64,000 bases of DNA from Akkermansia muciniphila (lineage in GTDB: Bacteria > Verrucomicrobiota > Kiritimatiellia > RFP12 > JAAYNR01): the NCBI GenBank assembly GCA_945870025.1, contig CAMBQN010000010.1, forward strand, positions 1-64,000. The letters run 5' to 3'. Made by a program: the position numbers and the translations under genes. A model generated the notes under the pieces. The model was not told the DNA's origin, ran no database searches, and was given only the letters and a program-made list of their open reading frames with translations. Positions 51,831 to 61,758 of the stretch are shown in pieces; the stretch's first letter is position 1, and each line of letters starts with the position of its first letter.

Positions 51831-54317
51831 ATGAAAATCGTAATTGTGGGCGGTGTGGCCGCCGGAATGTCGTGCGCCGCGCGGTTGCGTCGTCTGGACG
51901 AGCATGCCCAAATCATCGTGTTCGAGAAAGATGAACACGTCTCGTTCGCCAATTGCGGATTGCCGTACCATATCGGCGGCGTGATCAAGGAACGAGCCCG
52001 TTTGCTGGTACAGACACCGGAATCGCTCAAAACAACCCTCAATATCGACGTGCGCGTTTTTTCCGCGGTCACGACGATTGATCCTGTGGCGAAAACGGTC
52101 GCTGTTCGCGAAGCGCGCACCCATCGTGTCTACGAGGAGACGTACGACAAGCTGGTGCTGGCGCCGGGTGCCAAGTCGTTGCGACCGCCTCTGCCGGGGC
52201 TGAGCCACCCAGCCATCTTTGAATTGCGCAACATGGTGGATATGGACGGGATTGTCACGCGCCTCGCCACGGGTGCCAAACAGGCCGTGGTCATGGGTGG
52301 TTACATCGGCATCGAGGCGGCCGAGAATCTCCGCCTTCGCGGGCTGGAAGTGACCGTGATAGAGAAGATGCCCCAGTTGATGGGGCCGCTCGATCCTGAG
52401 ATGGCGCAGTTGCTGCAGGCCGAACTGGCGCGCCAGGGTGTGCGCGTGCTCACCCACTGCGGCGTGAATGGTTTCGAGGATCGTGGCGGTCGCATCGCCG
52501 TGAAGCTGGAACGCGGCGAACCCATCGAGGCCGATCTTGTCGTCTTCGCGCTGGGTTCGCAACCCAACACCGAGCTCGCCCAGGCTGCCGGCCTCACACT
52601 CGGCCCGCGCGGCGGCATCGCGGTCGACAACCACATGCGCACCTCCAATCCCGACATCTACGCGGGTGGTGATGCCGTGGAATCGGCAGACATGGTCTCG
52701 GGGCTGCCCGTCTACATCCCCATGGCCGGACCCGCCAACCGTCAGGGCCGCATCATCGCGGACAACATCTGCGGTCGCGACAGCCGTTATCGCAGCACGC
52801 AAGGGACGGCCATCTTGAAAGTGTTCGATCTCACCGTGGCCATGACGGGCCTGAACGAGAAGACGCTCAAGCAGACGGGCCTGCCCTATCGCAAGATCTA
52901 CGTCTCTCCTTCCGGTCACGCCGGCTATTATCCCGGCACATTCCCCATGCTTATTAAGTTGCTGTTCTCCCCGGACGGCAAACGCATCCTCGGTGCGCAG
53001 ATTGTCGGCCGGGATGGCGTGGACAAGCGCATTGACGTGCTGGCCACGGCCATGCGTGGCAACCTCAGCGTCTGGGACCTGGAACATTTGGAACTCGCCT
53101 ACGCACCGCCCTACGGCTCGGCCAAGGACCCCGTCAACATGGCCGGCTTTGTTGCCTGCAACCTGCTGCACGGGGACACGGATCTCTGGTACGCGGAGGA
53201 TTTCCCCTGCTTGCCGAAAGACATCACGCTGCTCGACGTGCGGACACCGGCCGATTTCGACCTCTGGCACATTCCGGGCGCGGTCAACCTGCCGCTTGGA
53301 CAGTTGCGCGCACAACTCGGCTCGCTCGACAAGTCCCGCACCTATTACGCATACTGCAAGGTCGGTCTGCGCAGTTATCTGGCAGGCCGAATCCTGAAAC
53401 AGAACGGATTCCAGGTCAAGAACCTGGCGGGCGGCGCGGATGTCTTCCGCTTGTTTTACCCAGACCCCGTCGTCCGGGCACCGGAACCCGGACTGCGGAC
53501 TTCTCCAACCAAGAACGAAGAACCAGGCACCCAGAACATGAACACTCCCTGCGGCTGCAACGCGCCCGAAACCGGTCAGACGATTACACTCGACTGCATG
53601 GGACTTCAGTGCCCGGGTCCGATCGGCCGCCTGACCGACGCCGTGACGGCAGCGGCCGTCGGCGACCTGATCGAGATCAGCGCCAGCGACCCCGGCTTTC
53701 CGAAGGACATGGAAGCCTGGTGCCGAGCCAAAGGCCACGAACTGCTGGAAACCCGCCCCGTCGCGGGCGGCATTCTGACGCGTATCCGCAAGAACGGTCC
53801 AGCTGCGCTGACGGCTCCATCGGGTGCCCCCGCGCCGACCGGCCGACGCAAGAAGACATTTGTCGTTTTTTCGGGCGATTTGGATCGAGTCATGGCCGCA
53901 TTCGTGCTCGCCAACGGTGCGCTGGCGATGGGCGACGAAGTCACGCTCTTCTTCACTTTCTGGGGACTTTCCGCCATCCGCAAGGAACAAGCCGTGGCCA
54001 CGACCGGCAAGGGGCTGCTCGACCGCATGTTCGGCTGGATGCTGCCGCGCGGGTTGAGCCATCTCACCCTGTCGAAATTGCACATGGGCGGCATGGGCAC
54101 GGCTATGATGAAACACGTCATGGCGCAAAAACACGTCGACACGCCGCAGCAACTACTGACCAACGCGCGCCGACAGGGCCTGAAACTCGTGGCCTGCTCC
54201 ATGAGCATGGATGTCATGGGTCTGCGCCAGGAGGAACTGCTGGACGGCGTCGAAATCGGTGGCGCCGCTACCTTCCTGGCCGAGGCCGATCAGTCGAATG
54301 TGACCCTGTTCGTCTAG
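51831..54317 (+). CDS. CoA-disulfide reductase / rhodanese / TusA / DsrE-like fusion
   Basis: 828 aa in four modules. 1-~450: FAD-dependent pyridine nucleotide-disulfide oxidoreductase of the CoA-disulfide reductase type (VIVGGVAAGMSCAARLRRLD, SFANCGLPYH with redox Cys42). ~460-560: rhodanese domain with active Cys509 (YAYCKVGLRS). ~580-650: TusA domain, LDCMGLQCPGPI with Cys589 and Cys594 (CPGP motif). ~680-828: DsrE-like domain, whose candidate Cys789 lies in VACSMSMDVMG. A persulfide could pass from rhodanese to TusA to DsrE while the flavin domain recycles CoA or thiols. The start at 51831 has GGAGA upstream. It is co-transcribed with arsR. Confidence 0.92.
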   Translation: MKIVIVGGVAAGMSCAARLRRLDEHAQIIVFEKDEHVSFANCGLPYHIGGVIKERARLLVQTPESLKTTLNIDVRVFSAVTTIDPVAKTVAVREARTHRVYEETYDKLVLAPGAKSLRPPLPGLSHPAIFELRNMVDMDGIVTRLATGAKQAVVMGGYIGIEAAENLRLRGLEVTVIEKMPQLMGPLDPEMAQLLQAELARQGVRVLTHCGVNGFEDRGGRIAVKLERGEPIEADLVVFALGSQPNTELAQAAGLTLGPRGGIAVDNHMRTSNPDIYAGGDAVESADMVSGLPVYIPMAGPANRQGRIIADNICGRDSRYRSTQGTAILKVFDLTVAMTGLNEKTLKQTGLPYRKIYVSPSGHAGYYPGTFPMLIKLLFSPDGKRILGAQIVGRDGVDKRIDVLATAMRGNLSVWDLEHLELAYAPPYGSAKDPVNMAGFVACNLLHGDTDLWYAEDFPCLPKDITLLDVRTPADFDLWHIPGAVNLPLGQLRAQLGSLDKSRTYYAYCKVGLRSYLAGRILKQNGFQVKNLAGGADVFRLFYPDPVVRAPEPGLRTSPTKNEEPGTQNMNTPCGCNAPETGQTITLDCMGLQCPGPIGRLTDAVTAAAVGDLIEISASDPGFPKDMEAWCRAKGHELLETRPVAGGILTRIRKNGPAALTAPSGAPAPTGRRKKTFVVFSGDLDRVMAAFVLANGALAMGDEVTLFFTFWGLSAIRKEQAVATTGKGLLDRMFGWMLPRGLSHLTLSKLHMGGMGTAMMKHVMAQKHVDTPQQLLTNARRQGLKLVACSMSMDVMGLRQEELLDGVEIGGAATFLAEADQSNVTLFV

Positions 54318-54324
54318 CCCGACC

Positions 54325-54605
54325 CTAAGGGGCGTCTTCCACTACGCGTTCGCGTTCCAGGTCGACCGTCGCCACGCGCAGCCCCCGCCCGCCCGTAGCG
54401 TACCGCTCCGCGGTCCGCCGCACGCAGCCGACCTGCACCATCTGCAGGGCCGCCAGCGGCTCGCTGCTCGGAAAGATGAAGCTCTTCTGCTCCGAACGAT
54501 CCGGGCGCAGTTCCTCAAGATCACGGTCGTCGCTTCACGAAGCGGTCGCGCGTCCAGAACGAAGGGCGTCTTGTGCATCAACGGAAGACGGGGAGCCATG
54601 GACAT
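54325..54605 (-). pseudogene. Frameshifted small ORF, unrecognised
   Basis: Two overlapping frames share one logical reading: MAPRLPLMHKTPFVLDARP, then after a one-base loss near REA the second frame continues DDRDLEELRPDRSEQKSFIF and ends ATVDLERERVVEDAP. Restoring one base gives ~90 residues. No family was recognised. A sequencing error is possible. Confidence 0.45.
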
Positions 54606-54869
54606 GCAGTATAGAAAATCTATAGCCAGTCAGAAAGCCTTCTCGTTTCTCTTTTAACAGGTTGCGTGCATTTGCCCTGCCTTAGGCGAGGATTAGGGGG
54701 GGTATGTGGGGTGACCGGGGCCCATCAATGTTGGATTCGACATCAGTTTCCTCATCTGCCATACTATCTACCATGCATTCATCGCTTTCTGTTCGATTGC
54801 CAGGTTCCCCGCAAGCGCGTGCCTGTGCCGGCCAGAAGGCAATATCCAATCCATTACAGACGGGTAGAC

Positions 54870-55535
54870 ATGAACGGACAAGCTGTTTTTTTTGATTTGG
54901 ATGGCACGCTCGTAGACACGGAATTGCTGTGGGCGTGCGCGTTGACCGGGTTGCTGGCCGATCACGGCCAGCCGGCCGACGAGCAGATGATCGTGCGCAT
55001 TGTCTATGGACATGCGTGGTCGGCGATCCATCGCGAAATCGTGACGCGGTTTCCGGCGATGGCCGGCATCGGCCTGGCGGCGATGGCTGAGGAGTTGCGC
55101 CCGTATTATCTGCGTCTGCGCGAAGCGGGCAGCATCGCCATTCCCGGATCGGTCGCCTGCCTGCGCCGGCTGGCCGCCGCCTACCCCGTGGCCATCGTCT
55201 CTGGATCGCCGCGGCTGGAAATCGGCGACGCCCTGAACCTGATCGGCCTCGCCGACTGCGTGCGGTTCTACATCGGTTCTGAAGATTACAGAGAGGGAAA
55301 GCCAGACCCTACCTGCTATCGACAGGCGGCCGGTCTTCTCGGCGTCGATCCCGCGCGGTGCGTGGTATTCGAGGACTCCCGGGCTGGCGTGCGCGCGGCC
55401 AAGGCCGCCGGGATGAAATGCGTGGCGCTGGCCCGGCCGTTCGCCATCCCACAGGATGTGCAGATGGCCGATCAGATTGTGGCCTCTCTGGAGGCGTTTT
55501 CGTGTGCAGATGTGGAAGGATTGGTATCGCTATGA
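54870..55535 (+). CDS. HAD-superfamily hydrolase (beta-phosphoglucomutase-like)
   Basis: 221 aa. Motif I FFDLDGTLVDTE with D9 and D11, motif II VSGSPR, motif III GKPDPT, motif IV FEDSRAGVRAAK. The cap domain is helical (class C1). It is probably a sugar or organic-acid phosphatase or a phosphomutase. The start at 54870 is chosen as the first ATG by the motif; the upstream in-frame extension is unconserved. Its stop overlaps the sialate O-acetylesterase start (ATGA). Confidence 0.88.
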   Translation: MNGQAVFFDLDGTLVDTELLWACALTGLLADHGQPADEQMIVRIVYGHAWSAIHREIVTRFPAMAGIGLAAMAEELRPYYLRLREAGSIAIPGSVACLRRLAAAYPVAIVSGSPRLEIGDALNLIGLADCVRFYIGSEDYREGKPDPTCYRQAAGLLGVDPARCVVFEDSRAGVRAAKAAGMKCVALARPFAIPQDVQMADQIVASLEAFSCADVEGLVSL

Positions 55536-57484
55536 GTGCTAAGAAAAAAAAGGACGCGCTGCGACTGGCTCATCTCTTTACGGATCACGCGGTTTTGCAG
55601 CGCGATAGGTCCGTGCCGGTCTGGGGCTGGACCAAGCCGGGGCTGCGCGTGCGCGTCACGCTCGGCTCGTACACGGCTGAGACGCGTTCGGGTGACGACG
55701 GCCGGTTTCTGACCCGCCTGCCTCCGATGCCCGCCGGCGGCCCCTACGAGCTGGATGTCAACACGCCCGACCCCGACGCCCATGTGCGGCTCACAGACGT
55801 GATGGTGGGCGAAGTGTGGGTGTGTTCCGGACAGTCCAACATGGAATGGCCGGTCAGCCAGACCGACTTCGACGTGCAGACGCTGAGGGCGGCAGACCGT
55901 GACATCCGTTCGCTGCGGGTGCCGCAGCGAACGTTGCTCGGCCACCAGTCGGATGTTGATGCGGCTTGGCAGGTCGCCAGCCCGGAAACCGTCGCCGGTT
56001 TCACGGCAGTCGGGTTTTTCTTTGGCCGGCGCCTGGCACGCGAGCTGGGCGTGGCCGTCGGGCTGATCAATGCGTCATGGGGCGGTACGCGGATCGAGAC
56101 GTGGATCAGCCGCGAGGAGCTGGTCCTGCATGGCCGGACCCGCGACGAGGTGGCGCGCTACGAGGCGTCAGTGGCTGGCGCCGAGTACTGGGGGCGGTTC
56201 GATCCGTTCGAACCCGACAGCCAGCAGGCGCGGGACCGACAGCTTGGACTCAACTACCCCCGCGACCCGGGCAACACCGGCGCGGCCAACGGATGGGCCG
56301 ATGCCGCGCATGACGACCGCGCGTGGGAATCGATGATCCAGCCCGGCTCCTGGCTGCTCGCCGGCCATGCAACCAACGGCGTGTTCTGGTTTCGCCGTGA
56401 CGTCACGATACCCGCTGAATGGGCGGGGAAGGATCTCGCGCTGGGCCTGGGGGCGATCGACAAGCAGGACATCACCTATTTCAACGGCGAGCAGGTTGGC
56501 TCAACGGGCCAGTATCTTGAAGACCAGCATTGGTGCGTCCCGCGCAGCTACACCGTGCCGGGGCGGCTCGTTAAGGACGGACGCGCGGTCATCGCGGTGC
56601 GCGTCTATTCGTTCATCTATGACGGCGGGATGATCGGGCCGCAGCAGAAGATGACCCTCGGACCGGCGGACATGAGCGCGGAGCCGATCCCCCTGGCTGG
56701 CGTGTGGCGGATGAAGAGCGAGCACGAATTCGGGCTGGTGAAGCCGCAGACGCTGCCAGAGGGGCTGGGCAATCCTCAGTCGCCCTACATGCTCAATGAC
56801 AACATGATCCACCCGTTGATCCCGTACGCCATCCAAGGCGCGATCTGGTATCAGGGCGAGTCCAACGACGACATCAGCCGCGAATACGGCTGGATGCTGC
56901 GCGCGCTGATCCGCGACTGGCGCCGGGCGTGGGGTCAGGGCGATTTTACTTTCCTGACCGTGCAGTTGGCGAACTTCCATCAGCCGATGGCCTATCAAGC
57001 GAACAGCACCTGGGCGACAGTGCGTGAAGGACAGATGTCGTCCTTGCAGGAGGCAAACACCGGCGTGGCGGTGGCCATCGATATCGGCGAACCCCACGAT
57101 ATCCATCCGCGCAACAAGCAGGACGTCGGTTCGCGCCTCGCGCAGTGGGCGCTGTCGCGCACGTACGGCAAGCCTCTGGTGCCATCGGGGCCGCTGTATC
57201 GCGACCACATCATCGCGGGCGACCGCATCCGTCTCCGGTTTGATCACACGGGCGGAGGGCTTGTGGCACGTGGCGGAGAGCTGAAGACGTTTGTGATCGC
57301 CGGTGCCGACGGAAAATTCATTCCGGCCGTGGCGGAAATCGAAGGTTCCTCGGTGTGGGTCCGCGCGCCCGACGTCCCGGAGCCTGTCGCCGTTCGCTAC
57401 GCCTGGGCCGACAATCCGGATGGATGCAACCTGTACAACCAGGAGGGGCTGCCAGCGTCGCCCTTCCGAACGGATGCATGGTGA
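55532..57484 (+). CDS. Sialate O-acetylesterase-like SGNH hydrolase
   Basis: 650 aa. SGNH/SASA-type esterase: catalytic Ser102 in CSGQSNMEWPV, oxyanion and His blocks in SWGGTRIETWIS and YQGESND, and ANFHQPM. A carbohydrate-binding-like insert (~270-390) is typical of this family. It removes acetyl groups from sialic or other sugars. No signal peptide is visible after MSAKKKK, so it may act on imported sugars. It overlaps the HAD gene by 4 bp and the hrpA gene by 7 bp. Confidence 0.88.
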   Translation: MSAKKKKDALRLAHLFTDHAVLQRDRSVPVWGWTKPGLRVRVTLGSYTAETRSGDDGRFLTRLPPMPAGGPYELDVNTPDPDAHVRLTDVMVGEVWVCSGQSNMEWPVSQTDFDVQTLRAADRDIRSLRVPQRTLLGHQSDVDAAWQVASPETVAGFTAVGFFFGRRLARELGVAVGLINASWGGTRIETWISREELVLHGRTRDEVARYEASVAGAEYWGRFDPFEPDSQQARDRQLGLNYPRDPGNTGAANGWADAAHDDRAWESMIQPGSWLLAGHATNGVFWFRRDVTIPAEWAGKDLALGLGAIDKQDITYFNGEQVGSTGQYLEDQHWCVPRSYTVPGRLVKDGRAVIAVRVYSFIYDGGMIGPQQKMTLGPADMSAEPIPLAGVWRMKSEHEFGLVKPQTLPEGLGNPQSPYMLNDNMIHPLIPYAIQGAIWYQGESNDDISREYGWMLRALIRDWRRAWGQGDFTFLTVQLANFHQPMAYQANSTWATVREGQMSSLQEANTGVAVAIDIGEPHDIHPRNKQDVGSRLAQWALSRTYGKPLVPSGPLYRDHIIAGDRIRLRFDHTGGGLVARGGELKTFVIAGADGKFIPAVAEIEGSSVWVRAPDVPEPVAVRYAWADNPDGCNLYNQEGLPASPFRTDAW

Positions 57485-60400
57485 ACCATGACCTTCCGTT
57501 TGTCTGCCCACCGCTGCGCTTCCCCGACGAGTTGCCGATCACCGCGCACCGCGAGGCGATCGCCGAGGCGCTGGCCTGCAGCCGCGTCCTGATCGTCTGC
57601 GGCGACACCGGTTCGGGCAAGACCACCCAGCTCCCCAAAATCGCCCTCGCCGCCGGTCGCGGACGCCAGGGGCTGATCGGCGTCACCCAGCCCCGCCGCC
57701 TCGCAGCCGTCGCCATGGCCACCCGCGTCGCCGAGGAGTTCGGCGGCGAACCGGGCGGCTTCGTCGGCGTCCAGCACCGCTTCGAGCGCCGACTGTCGCA
57801 GGAGACGCGCATCAAGTTCATGACCGACGGCATTCTCCTGGCCGAGACCCGCCACGACCGCCTGTTGCGCGCGTATGACACGCTGATCATCGACGAGGCG
57901 CACGAGCGCTCACTCAACATTGACTTCCTCATCGGCATCCTGCGCGGCATCATTCCACGCCGACCCGACCTGCGCGTGGTCATCAGTTCCGCCACACTCG
58001 ATGCCGAACGCTTCGCCGCCTTCTTTGCCGATCGCGGCGCGCCCGCCCCGGTCTTCACCATCCCCGGCCGCCTCTACCCGGTCGAGGTTCGCTACCGGCC
58101 CGCCGACGAGGAGGACGCCCCCGACCTGCCTCGAATGATCGCCAACGCCGCCGACGAGCTGGCGGCCGATGCGCCGGGCGACGTGCTGGTCTTTCTTCCC
58201 GGCGAGCGCGACATCCGCGAGGCCGCCGACGTCCTATCCGGCCGCCACCTCCCCGACACCGCCATCATCCCCCTGCTCGCCTCCCTGCCCGCAGGCGAGC
58301 AGCAGCGGGCCTTCAAGACTATCCCCGGCGTCCGCCGCATCATCCTCGCCACCAACGTCGCCGAAACCTCCGTCACTCTCCCCGGCATCCGCGCCGTGAT
58401 CGACACCGGGCTCGCCCGCGTCCCGCGCTGGAACGCCCGAACCCGCGTCCAACGCCTTCAGATCGAGGCGATCTCGCAGGCCTCGGCCAGCCAGCGCGCC
58501 GGGCGCTGCGGCCGCCTCGGTCCCGGCGTGTGCATCCGTCTCTACAGCGCCGATGACTTGGCCAACCGTCCGCCCTACACCGACCCCGAGATCGTCCGAT
58601 CCTCCCTCGCGGGAGTGATCCTGACCATGCTCGACCTGCGTCTGGGCGATATCGCCACCTTCCCCTTCCTCGACCCGCCCCCGCCCACCGCCATCCGCGA
58701 CGGCCTGCGCGAGCTAATCGAACTCGGCGCCATTGGCCATCACGACGCCCCGCCCGGCGAGCTGCCCGACAACCCCCGGTCCCCGGCCTCGCTCACCCCA
58801 CTCGGTATTCACCTCGCCCGCCTGCCGCTCGAACCGCGCCTCGCCCGCATCCTTTTCGCCGCCGACGCCGAGAAAGCGCTGCGCCACGCGCTGATCGTGG
58901 TCGCGGCCCTCGAATGCGACGACCCTCGCCGCCGGCCGGTCGAAAAGCAGGCCGAGGCCGATGCCGCGCACGCCCAGTTCCTGACGCCCGCCTCCGACTT
59001 TTCGGCCCTGCTCCGCCTCTGGCGCTGGTACGACGATCAGGGCGGTTTCACCTCCAACACCACCGCCCGCCGTCTCTGCCGCGACCACTTCCTCTCGTTC
59101 CCGCGGATGCGCGAGTGGCGCGACCTGCGTGATCAGCTCGAACGCCTGGTACGCCCGCTCGGACTCGACCCGGCCACCGAGGCCGGCGGCGACGCGGGGC
59201 TTCACCGCGCCCTGCTGACGGGGCTGCTCGGCCATATCGGTAAGCGCGACCCTGAGACCGGCGACTACCGCGGCGCCCATGGTCTGCGCTTCGCCCTCTT
59301 TCCCGGTTCGGGCCTCGCCAAGGCCGCGCGCCAGGCGGGCAAGCGCAAGAAATCAGATCCCGCCGCCGACGCCGCGCCACCGACGCGCCCCTCCCCCACA
59401 GCCCTGCCGGTCTCGCGCGAATGGGTGATCGCGGGCGAGCTGGTCGAGACTGCCCGCCTCTATGCCCGCACCGCCGCCTGCATCGACCTGGCCTGGATCG
59501 AGCCGATCGCCGGGCGTCTCTGCAAGTCCTCATTCCACTCGCCGTGGTGGGACGCCGACAAGGGCTTCGCCCGCATCCGCGAACGGGTCACGCTCCACGG
59601 TCTCGTGCTGGTCGAAAACCGCACGCGCGACTATGCCCGCATCAACCCCGCCGATGCGCGCTCCATGTTCATCCGCCACGGCTTGATCGCAGGCGAGTTT
59701 CCCAATCCGCCCGCGCTCATTCGCGACAACCTCAGCCGACTCGCAGTCATCCGCCTCGCCCAAGCCAAGACCCGCAGCGGTCAGTCCCTGCTGGATGAGG
59801 ACGCGGTCTACGCCTTTTATGACGCCCGCCTGCCCGCCGACGTTCCCGGTGCCGACGCTTTGCGCCGCTGGCTGCGTCAGGCGTCTTCTGAGCAGGTCGA
59901 ATCCTTTCGCCTGACCGACGCCGACATCCCCCTGCCCGACGGCGCCGCGACGGGGTTTCCCGACACCCTCACGCTCGATGGGCATTCCCTCCCCCTCACC
60001 TACCGCCACGCGCCGGGAGAACCCGACGACGGCATCACCTGCACGGTCCCCGCCGATCTCCTCCCGCGCCTCCGCGCCTGGCGCGCCGACTGGCTCGTCC
60101 CCGGCGCGCTACCCGAAAAGATCCGCTGGATGCTCGCGTCGCTTCCCTCCAAGACCCGCCGCCTCGTCGCCCCGCCCGGCGAAACCGCAGACCGCTGTCT
60201 CGGACGCATGCCACCGGGTCGCGAACCGCTGGCCCAAGCCCTCAGCCGCGTCCTGTACGAGATCTGCGGCGTTCGCATCCCATCCGAGACGTGGCGCGAG
60301 GACGATCTGCCCGACTGGCTCCGCATCCGCTTCGTGGTGACCGCTCCCGACGCTCCCGGCGGCAAGCCCATCGGCACCGGCCGCACCTTCGACCTCTTGC

Positions 60401-61575
60401 TCAAAACCTTTGCCCCTGAGGCGGCTGAGTTTGCCACCACCGCACCGCGCAAACCGGGATCCGAATCCCGCTTCCACCGCGATAGCATCACCGACTGGAG
60501 CTTCGGCGATCTTCCGGAAGAGGTCACTATCGGCCGCGCCGGCTGGCCCATCGTCCACTATCCCGCGCTGGTCGACGTCTCACCTGCCGCATGCGCCCTG
60601 CGCTTATTTTCTGACGCCGCGACCGCCGCCGCCATCCATGCCGAGGGGACGCTGCGGCTCATCGCCCTCGCCCTCGGCCCCGACATCCTCATCCTCCGCC
60701 GTGCGTCCGCGCCTGCCAAGGAACTGCGCGGAGCGCTTGCTGCCCTTGAGTACACGCCCGAATCTTTGGGAGCGGATATCCTTCGCGCCACTCTTCACAC
60801 CTGCTTTCTCGAAGACCTGGCGCCCGTGCGCAGCGAAGCCGTTTTTCGTCAGCGCCTGCTCCTCGGCCGTCCGAAACTGGGCGCCTCTCATCTGCAAATC
60901 GCGCGTCTCTGCGCATCGGTCCTCCATGAGGCGCAGATCCTCGAACGCGCCCTCGGCGGCGAAGCGCGTCCGATTCCGACTGCGGCGCCGATCTCGGTAC
61001 ACACCGCTGAATCGGTCTTGCGCGATTTCAGCAAACGTCCGGCGGCCGTCAAAACTCCCGTTCCATCTGCGCCCGTCCGCGCCGACGCCCTCGCCACCTT
61101 CGCGGATCTGCTGATTTCGTACAACCGCCAACCCGATTCCGGCGGACATCCCCTGCCGTCCAAACGGTCCGCTGCGCGCATGCCTGTGGCCGTGAACCTG
61201 CATCCGGTTGCAGCCGACGACCTTCGCGACCAACTCGCCTGGCTGGTGTTTCCCGGCTTCATTCGCGCCACGCCGTGGGGTCGGATCCAGCACTACCCGC
61301 GCTATTTGGAAGGCATGCGCATCCGTCTAGAGCGCCTGCGCGCCAACCCGGCGGCCGACCTCAAGCGCCTCGCCGAGATTACGCCTTTCTGGGATCGGTA
61401 CACCGCCTTTATGGCTTGTGAGGCCCAACCCGCGCACGACCACGCCGCGCTGGCCGACTACCGCTGGATGGTCGAGGAATTCCGCATCTCCCTCTTTGCC
61501 CAGGAGCTGGGCACGGCCGCCCCCGCCTCCGCCAAGCGCCTCGATGCGCAGTGGCAACGGGTGCTCGCGACGTAA
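57478..61575 (+). CDS. hrpA: ATP-dependent RNA helicase HrpA
   Basis: 1365 aa, full length for HrpA. Walker A GDTGSGKTTQLPK near 42, DEAH box IIDEAHERS with D139-E-A-H, SAT motif VISSATLDAE, then ILATNVAETSVTLPG and QRAGRCGRLGPG. The long C-terminal part carries the HA2/OB-fold and DUF3418 regions. It acts on RNA and ribosomes. The ATG at 57478 overlaps the upstream esterase stop by 7 bp, and no ribosome-binding site of its own is clear, so translation is probably coupled. Confidence 0.95.
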   Translation: MVNHDLPFVCPPLRFPDELPITAHREAIAEALACSRVLIVCGDTGSGKTTQLPKIALAAGRGRQGLIGVTQPRRLAAVAMATRVAEEFGGEPGGFVGVQHRFERRLSQETRIKFMTDGILLAETRHDRLLRAYDTLIIDEAHERSLNIDFLIGILRGIIPRRPDLRVVISSATLDAERFAAFFADRGAPAPVFTIPGRLYPVEVRYRPADEEDAPDLPRMIANAADELAADAPGDVLVFLPGERDIREAADVLSGRHLPDTAIIPLLASLPAGEQQRAFKTIPGVRRIILATNVAETSVTLPGIRAVIDTGLARVPRWNARTRVQRLQIEAISQASASQRAGRCGRLGPGVCIRLYSADDLANRPPYTDPEIVRSSLAGVILTMLDLRLGDIATFPFLDPPPPTAIRDGLRELIELGAIGHHDAPPGELPDNPRSPASLTPLGIHLARLPLEPRLARILFAADAEKALRHALIVVAALECDDPRRRPVEKQAEADAAHAQFLTPASDFSALLRLWRWYDDQGGFTSNTTARRLCRDHFLSFPRMREWRDLRDQLERLVRPLGLDPATEAGGDAGLHRALLTGLLGHIGKRDPETGDYRGAHGLRFALFPGSGLAKAARQAGKRKKSDPAADAAPPTRPSPTALPVSREWVIAGELVETARLYARTAACIDLAWIEPIAGRLCKSSFHSPWWDADKGFARIRERVTLHGLVLVENRTRDYARINPADARSMFIRHGLIAGEFPNPPALIRDNLSRLAVIRLAQAKTRSGQSLLDEDAVYAFYDARLPADVPGADALRRWLRQASSEQVESFRLTDADIPLPDGAATGFPDTLTLDGHSLPLTYRHAPGEPDDGITCTVPADLLPRLRAWRADWLVPGALPEKIRWMLASLPSKTRRLVAPPGETADRCLGRMPPGREPLAQALSRVLYEICGVRIPSETWREDDLPDWLRIRFVVTAPDAPGGKPIGTGRTFDLLLKTFAPEAAEFATTAPRKPGSESRFHRDSITDWSFGDLPEEVTIGRAGWPIVHYPALVDVSPAACALRLFSDAATAAAIHAEGTLRLIALALGPDILILRRASAPAKELRGALAALEYTPESLGADILRATLHTCFLEDLAPVRSEAVFRQRLLLGRPKLGASHLQIARLCASVLHEAQILERALGGEARPIPTAAPISVHTAESVLRDFSKRPAAVKTPVPSAPVRADALATFADLLISYNRQPDSGGHPLPSKRSAARMPVAVNLHPVAADDLRDQLAWLVFPGFIRATPWGRIQHYPRYLEGMRIRLERLRANPAADLKRLAEITPFWDRYTAFMACEAQPAHDHAALADYRWMVEEFRISLFAQELGTAAPASAKRLDAQWQRVLAT

Positions 61576-61641
61576 CCAGACCACTCTGGCCCGTGAATAA
61601 TCCCCCATAAACCCGGAAGCCCGGAAGCGCCAATATTTTAC

Positions 61642-61670
61642 TTGATGTCCTAATAAAATAAGAGTAATTT
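61642..61670 (+). promoter_or_regulatory. Candidate promoter for Gfo/Idh gene
   Basis: TTGATG at 61642-61647, a 17-base spacer and TAATTT at 61665-61670. The AT-rich tract (61630-61720) is exceptional for this GC-rich window. It lies ~90 bp before the start codon. Confidence 0.35.
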
Positions 61671-61758
61671 AATCGGTGTTATCCGTCATCATTTATTTAT
61701 CGTATGACCTTTTTTTCGTGTGCACGTTGAATGTAAATCGCTTTCAAAGGCATTTGTC

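Noticed and set aside
51759-54152. Open frame of ~800 codons on the minus strand
   Set aside because: Antisense to the sulfur-transfer fusion gene, whose motifs are unmistakable.
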